From assembly GCA_902589725.1 (NCBI GenBank), contig CACITU010000007.1, positions 1 through 64,000 on the forward strand: a stretch of 64,000 bases of DNA, in the 5' to 3' direction. The stretch's first letter is position 1. Every line of letters begins with the position of its first letter. Shown here piece by piece: positions 60,157 to 64,000 of the stretch. The DNA comes from an uncultured Pelagibacteraceae bacterium (lineage in GTDB: Bacteria > Pseudomonadota > Alphaproteobacteria > Pelagibacterales > Pelagibacteraceae). The notes below the pieces were generated by a model. That model ran no database searches. It saw only the letters and a program-made list of their open reading frames with translations, and was not told where the DNA came from. The position numbers and the translations under genes were made by a program.

Positions 60157-61089
60157 TTATTTAAAATCGTTAGCGTTTTCTTTTGTCACCAATTGTGTTC
60201 CAGTATCAATGTTTGGATCAATACTTCCACCATTAGCTAATTCAAGAGCATATTTAACTCCATACGCACCCATGTTGTAAGAAAACTGAGCTATAGTTGC
60301 TGTCATTTCTCCTTTTAAGATACTTGTTGCTGCATCTGGAGTAGCATCAAATCCTACTACAACTACATCATTCATGTCTGCATCTTTAAGAGCCTGCATA
60401 GCACCTAAGCCCATATTATCATTTGAAGCAAATATTGCTTTGATGTTTGGATTTTTTAAAATAATCGACTCAGTTACAGATCTACCTTTAGCAGTATCCC
60501 ACTCAGCAGTTTGAGTTGCAACAATGTTTAATCCACAATTTTTAAAACCTTTTATTGCACCATCTCTTCTTAATAACGCTGTAGATTGTGATTCAATACC
60601 AGTTAAAATTGCAACATCTGAACCTTTCGGAGTTTTGTCACAAATAAATTTTGCAGCTAACTCTGCACCATTCATGTTGTTTGTCCCAATGAAAGTTACT
60701 CCTTCGTTAATTCCTTTTGTATCAACGAATACTACTGGAACACCACTTTTAATAGCATCATCAACGATTGGAGCAAATGCATTCGGATCTCCTGGTGCGA
60801 GTGCTAAAGCATCAACACCTTTCGCTAATTGGTCTTCAACTTGGTTTATCTGTGCCTGAACATCTCCCTCTTGAGGAGGTGCAATTAAAATTAATTTAAC
60901 GCCTAGTTTTTTAGCTTCCTCTTCAGCACCTTTTGTTACAGATGCCCAAAAAGGATTTCCAGATCCAGGGCCTTTAATACTGAATAGGATTTTTTTACCA
61001 TGTCCATCAGCAAAAGATACTGAACCTAAACTAATTGATAAAAAAATTGCTGTAAAAAAAACAACAATTTTTCGTGTTAAGTTTTTCAT
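60157..61089 (-). CDS. rbsB: Ribose-type sugar ABC transporter substrate-binding protein
   Basis: A 310-residue periplasmic-binding-protein (LacI-like fold) with signal peptide ending near SFADG. Blocks ILFSIKGPGSGNPFWASVTK, DALALAPGDPNAFAPIVDDA, VPVVFVDTKGINEG and IKAIFASNDNMGLGAMQALK are typical of RbsB-type sugar-binding proteins. It is encoded after the permease, unlike other transporter operons here where it is first, with a 119-base gap before it that may contain its own promoter. Ligand: ribose, fucose or similar, unproven. Confidence 0.9.
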   Translation of the reverse strand: MKNLTRKIVVFFTAIFLSISLGSVSFADGHGKKILFSIKGPGSGNPFWASVTKGAEEEAKKLGVKLILIAPPQEGDVQAQINQVEDQLAKGVDALALAPGDPNAFAPIVDDAIKSGVPVVFVDTKGINEGVTFIGTNNMNGAELAAKFICDKTPKGSDVAILTGIESQSTALLRRDGAIKGFKNCGLNIVATQTAEWDTAKGRSVTESIILKNPNIKAIFASNDNMGLGAMQALKDADMNDVVVVGFDATPDAATSILKGEMTATIAQFSYNMGAYGVKYALELANGGSIDPNIDTGTQLVTKENANDFK

Positions 61090-61208
61090 TTATTTCCCCT
61101 ATTGTTATTTAAAAACTAAATTAAATAAAAAAAATGAGAAGAGTTCAACTGTTTATAAAGGTGTTAAGACAATTTTGAATACAACTAATGCGTGTAAGTG
61201 CGTATAAT
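61090..61208. promoter_or_regulatory. Gap between permease and binding-protein genes, possible internal promoter
   Basis: 119 bases on the minus-strand side of an operon, long for this genome. The binding-protein ATG has an AGGGGA ribosome-binding site. No clear hairpin or -35/-10 pair was found. Confidence 0.3.
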
Positions 61209-62222
61209 TTACTTTCTAGTTCCCAAATCTCTTCTTAATACATCTATATAAACTGCAAGAACTATTATTGAACCTATTAAAACTTGCTGCCAAAAAGAAC
61301 TAACGTCCATCAAATTTAGACCATTTCTTAAAATTCCCATAATCATTACACCTGCAAATACTCCTAAAACTGTACCTCTACCACCAAAAAAACTTGCACC
61401 TCCAATTATGCATGCAGCGATCGCATCAAGTTCAGATTGAAGTCCAGCGTTGGGATAACCCGAGTCAGTTCTGCCAGCTAAAATTAAAGCACCAATGCCA
61501 GATAGAAATCCACATAAGGAATAAACAATAACTAAAATTTTATTAACATTTATTCCTGATGCCCTAGCAGCATTTGGGTTTCCTCCAATTGCATAAATCC
61601 ATTTTCCAGTTTTGCTATGATTTAAGAAAATCCAAAAAATTATATATACAATTGCAATTAATACTAAACTTACAGGAAGGTACTGCGATTTTTCTAATCC
61701 TAACCATTGAAGATCAATTCTTCCATGACCAAGGTACCTAACTTCGTCGGTAAAACCACTTATCGGGGTTCCGCCAGAGATTAAGTTTCCAGTTCCTCTA
61801 AATATATAAAGTGTACCTAAAGTCATTATAAAAGGATGTGGCATGCGAAGTAAGGTGATACCTAGACCATTAAATAGACCACATAAAAAACCTGCGATCA
61901 AAGGTGTAATAACCACAATATACCAAGGCGCTCCAGCTTTAGCAACAACAGCTAAAATCATTAATGATAACATCATGATTGAACCAACCGAGAGATCTAT
62001 TCCAGCAGTCACAATTACCATAAATACCCCTAAAGCTAACATTGACTGCCAAGAGATTTGTTTAAAAACGTTAGTTACATTTCTCCAAGATAAAAAAACA
62101 TCTGGCTGCAATATGTGCATAACCAAAATCATAATTACTAATAAAAGAAGAATTCCATATTTTTCTAAATACGGCATTAGTTTCAAATGTAGACTTACAA
62201 TTTTTTTATCTTTATCTTCCAT
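61209..62222 (-). CDS. rbsC: Ribose-type sugar ABC transporter permease
   Basis: About 337 residues from the ATG at 62222, 2 bases after the ATPase stop; an ATG at 62246 would add eight residues inside the ATPase gene. The BPD_transp_2 signatures include VTAGIDLSVGSIMMLSLMIL, GNPNAARASGINVNKILVIV and AACIIGGASFFGGRGTVLGV. About 8-10 membrane segments. It forms the channel of the ribose-type importer. Confidence 0.92.
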   Translation of the reverse strand: MEDKDKKIVSLHLKLMPYLEKYGILLLLVIMILVMHILQPDVFLSWRNVTNVFKQISWQSMLALGVFMVIVTAGIDLSVGSIMMLSLMILAVVAKAGAPWYIVVITPLIAGFLCGLFNGLGITLLRMPHPFIMTLGTLYIFRGTGNLISGGTPISGFTDEVRYLGHGRIDLQWLGLEKSQYLPVSLVLIAIVYIIFWIFLNHSKTGKWIYAIGGNPNAARASGINVNKILVIVYSLCGFLSGIGALILAGRTDSGYPNAGLQSELDAIAACIIGGASFFGGRGTVLGVFAGVMIMGILRNGLNLMDVSSFWQQVLIGSIIVLAVYIDVLRRDLGTRK

Positions 62223-62224
62223 AT

Positions 62225-62974
62225 TTATTTTTTTCCCATAATCCAACCAATCACCTCATCTCTAGAGGTATTTGATAGACTTGCTTCTGCAAAATTTGTT
62301 CCCTGAAACAAAGCCATCACTCTGTCACATACTGTAAAGATATCATCCATTCTATGACTTATTACGATCACTCCAACACCTGTTTTTTTTAAACTATTAA
62401 TCAGATCTAATACTTTACCCACTTCTTTAATTGCTAATGCAGCAGTTGGTTCATCCATAATTACTACTTTAGCATTAAAAGCTGTAGATCTAGCTATCGC
62501 AACAGCTTGTCTTTGACCACCTGAAAGTTCCTCTACTTTTTGATCTGCACTTTTCACATTTATTTTTAATTTATCTAAATGAGCATTTGTTAATTCTTTA
62601 ATTTTATTAAAGTCTAATAATTTAATAATTCCTAAATTTTTTGTAGGTTCTCTTCCAAGAAATATATTTTCGCCTATCGGTAAATTTCCAGCTAACGCAA
62701 GATCTTGATAAACCATTTCTAAGCCTAAGTTTTGAGAGTCTCTTGGACTTTCTAAAACTTCCTCTTTACCTTGAAAGAATAACGAGCCTGCACTTGGTTT
62801 ATAAAGACCAGATAATACTTTCATCAAAGTTGATTTCCCAGCACCATTATCTCCAACAACACCTAAGCATTCTCCTGCGTGAACTTTTAAGTTTACGTTT
62901 TCCAATGCTGTTATGGTTCCAAAATATTTTGTTATTCCTTTTGCTTCTAGTAGTGGATTGGTAGTTGATGACAT
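62225..62974 (-). CDS. Sugar ABC transporter ATP-binding protein, single-domain (FrcA-like)
   Basis: A 249-residue ATPase with Walker A VGDNGAGKSTLMK, signature LSGGQRQAVAIARS, Walker B VVIMDEPTAAL and H-loop VISHRMDDIF. Ribose-type RbsA normally has two fused ATPase domains (about 500 residues); this one has a single domain, as in FrcA-type fructose importers. It would work as a homodimer with the permease. Confidence 0.92.
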   Translation of the reverse strand: MSSTTNPLLEAKGITKYFGTITALENVNLKVHAGECLGVVGDNGAGKSTLMKVLSGLYKPSAGSLFFQGKEEVLESPRDSQNLGLEMVYQDLALAGNLPIGENIFLGREPTKNLGIIKLLDFNKIKELTNAHLDKLKINVKSADQKVEELSGGQRQAVAIARSTAFNAKVVIMDEPTAALAIKEVGKVLDLINSLKKTGVGVIVISHRMDDIFTVCDRVMALFQGTNFAEASLSNTSRDEVIGWIMGKK

Positions 62975-62996
62975 AAATTATAAAATTATTAAAATA

Positions 62997-64000
62997 TCAA
63001 TTAATTGCAACTGGTTTTGAAGCTAATAATCCTACTGTCTTTAATTCAGCCTTTTTACAAAATTTAGGTTTTAAATTTTTTGATATTAAATGCATGTCCT
63101 TTAAAACTATGTCTCCCATAGCAAAAAAAGCCTCTGTCAAAGCTCCAGCTCTGTGTGCTGAAAACAAAATATTTTTAACTTTTCTGATTGGGTCATTTTT
63201 TCTCACTGGCTCCTCAGGAAATACATCTGTAGCTAGATAAATATCTCCCTTTTTAACTCTCGTGATCAAGTCTTTAAAATTTACAACTGCTGCTCGACTC
63301 ATTAATATAAATAATGAGTTTGTTTTCATTTTATTAATTAAACGTTTATTTACTAAATTTTTATTTTTAGTTGTTACTGCTGCTAATACGTAAATAATTT
63401 CGCACGTTTTAAACATATTATTTAAGCTAACTGGATTAAATCCAAAACTTTTAATTTTGTTCTTGGACAACCAAGGGTCATAAACATTTATATCTTTAGT
63501 AAAAGGCAGCAACAGTGGATATAACGATTTTGCTAGGTCGCCAAATCCTAATAATCCAATTTTTTTTCCTGATAAAAGTGATGCTTTTAAATTACTTTCT
63601 AATCCATATTTCTCTTTACCTTTTACAAAATCAAAATGAGCATTATGAATATTTCTTAACAAAGAAAGTGTCATTCCTAATGCAATTTCTGCTACAGGCT
63701 TTGAAAATACTGGAGAGGTTGCAATTATATGGATTCCTTTTTGAGAACAATAAGTATAATCAACATTGTTCATAAAATTACTTTCAACATTTATTATTGC
63801 TTTTAATTTTTTTGCTTTTGACAAAATTTTTTTATCTAAGTCTGGCTGACCCATTATGAAAGTAGCTTTATTAATATAGTTTTCATAAAATTGTCTTTTT
63901 TTTTTATTAGGTGCTATTAAAACTTTATATTTTGTTTTTAATTCTTTTAATTTTTTTTTTGTAAAAATCAGATCCAATGTTCTTGGAAAAGGATCAGATA
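62997..64000 (-). CDS. D-isomer-specific 2-hydroxyacid dehydrogenase (5' end outside window)
   Basis: The minus-strand frame is open to the window edge, reading SDPFPRTLDLIF before a TTG at 63977, so the true start lies beyond 64000. Rossmann motif IGLLGFGDLAKSLYPLLL and the catalytic residues Arg (LMSRAAVVNF), Glu (FPEEPVRKND) and His (LFSAHRAGAL) identify the family. It oxidises or reduces a 2-hydroxyacid with NAD(P). It lies 22 bases before the sugar-ABC ATPase gene and is probably the head of that operon. Confidence 0.87.
   Translation of the reverse strand, partial: SDPFPRTLDLIFTKKKLKELKTKYKVLIAPNKKKRQFYENYINKATFIMGQPDLDKKILSKAKKLKAIINVESNFMNNVDYTYCSQKGIHIIATSPVFSKPVAEIALGMTLSLLRNIHNAHFDFVKGKEKYGLESNLKASLLSGKKIGLLGFGDLAKSLYPLLLPFTKDINVYDPWLSKNKIKSFGFNPVSLNNMFKTCEIIYVLAAVTTKNKNLVNKRLINKMKTNSLFILMSRAAVVNFKDLITRVKKGDIYLATDVFPEEPVRKNDPIRKVKNILFSAHRAGALTEAFFAMGDIVLKDMHLISKNLKPKFCKKAELKTVGLLASKPVAIN

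Noticed and set aside
61141-61208. GCGTGTAAGTGCGTATAAT stretch as a promoter of the ribose-type binding protein
   Set aside because: It reads promoter-like only on the strand opposite to the gene and lacks a paired -35 element.
1-64000. tRNA, rRNA, CRISPR, insertion sequences, prophage or toxin-antitoxin genes
   Set aside because: Looked for by eye; no cloverleaf, repeat array, transposase or recombinase sequence was found. A tRNA or covariance-model scan could not be run.

Overview
The window reads as a chromosome segment of a SAR11-type alphaproteobacterium (Pelagibacterales). The evidence is the very low GC content, Lys/Asn/Ile-rich proteins, intergenic gaps all shorter than 225 bases, extensive gene overlap, and a gene set dominated by periplasmic binding-protein transporters plus enzymes for sulfonates, sugars and N-methylated compounds. 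No rRNA, tRNA, CRISPR array, insertion sequence or phage gene was seen. Two genes are cut by the window edges: an FAD-dependent dehydrogenase at the left and a 2-hydroxyacid dehydrogenase at the right.

Layout. 1-8041: a probable taurine locus of two divergent operons, aminotransferase-alanine dehydrogenase-FAD dehydrogenase (-) and tauABC (+). 8062-10985: a TRAP transporter (-), facing an aldehyde dehydrogenase and an epoxide-hydrolase-like gene (+). 13907-16741: a decayed ABC-permease tail, a 2OG-Fe(II) oxygenase, a GT17 glycosyltransferase and an Ldh_2-family dehydrogenase. 17030-21198: a double winged-helix regulator, a BASS-type symporter, a phosphotransacetylase-like protein and a HisD paralogue of HpsN (sulfopropanediol dehydrogenase) type. 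21195-28564: a sugar ABC transporter with a GH63-like hydrolase. 28615-35581: bicupin, SnoaL-like and MetE-like enzymes followed by an ABC transporter lacking its own ATPase and a HAD protein lacking its nucleophile. 35568-39420: hydrolase, LysE exporter, VOC protein, cysE-cysK and a small membrane protein. 39586-42950: a run of very small enzymes ending in two SMR proteins. 42929-45839: DUF952, DUF924, an inositol-phosphatase-family enzyme and a gamma-butyrobetaine-hydroxylase-like oxygenase. 45836-52807: a glucose-type ABC transporter with SDR, GalM and Gfo/Idh enzymes. 52999-58696: a TctABC transporter with SDR and ROK kinase, opposite a PdxA-like dehydrogenase. 58699-64000: a ribose/fucose-type ABC transporter with mutarotase, PfkB kinase and 2-hydroxyacid dehydrogenase.

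How it works together. Seven complete solute-uptake systems of five architectures (TauABC, TRAP, three MalFGK-like ABC, TctABC, RbsABC) each sit beside the enzymes that probably process their substrate. Each of the seven binding-protein genes is followed within about 60 bases by an RNA hairpin before the next gene; five are classic intrinsic terminators. This would make binding protein in excess of membrane components. Convergent genes overlap so tightly that four pairs share a palindromic stop tetranucleotide (TTAA or CTAG).

The most novel material is the small-protein cassette at 39586-42242 with its two SMR homologues lacking the essential glutamate, the 641-residue TauC-like permease, the possible split sulfonate network (taurine plus DHPS), and three proteins missing hallmark catalytic or metal residues (SMR pair, HAD, ROK).
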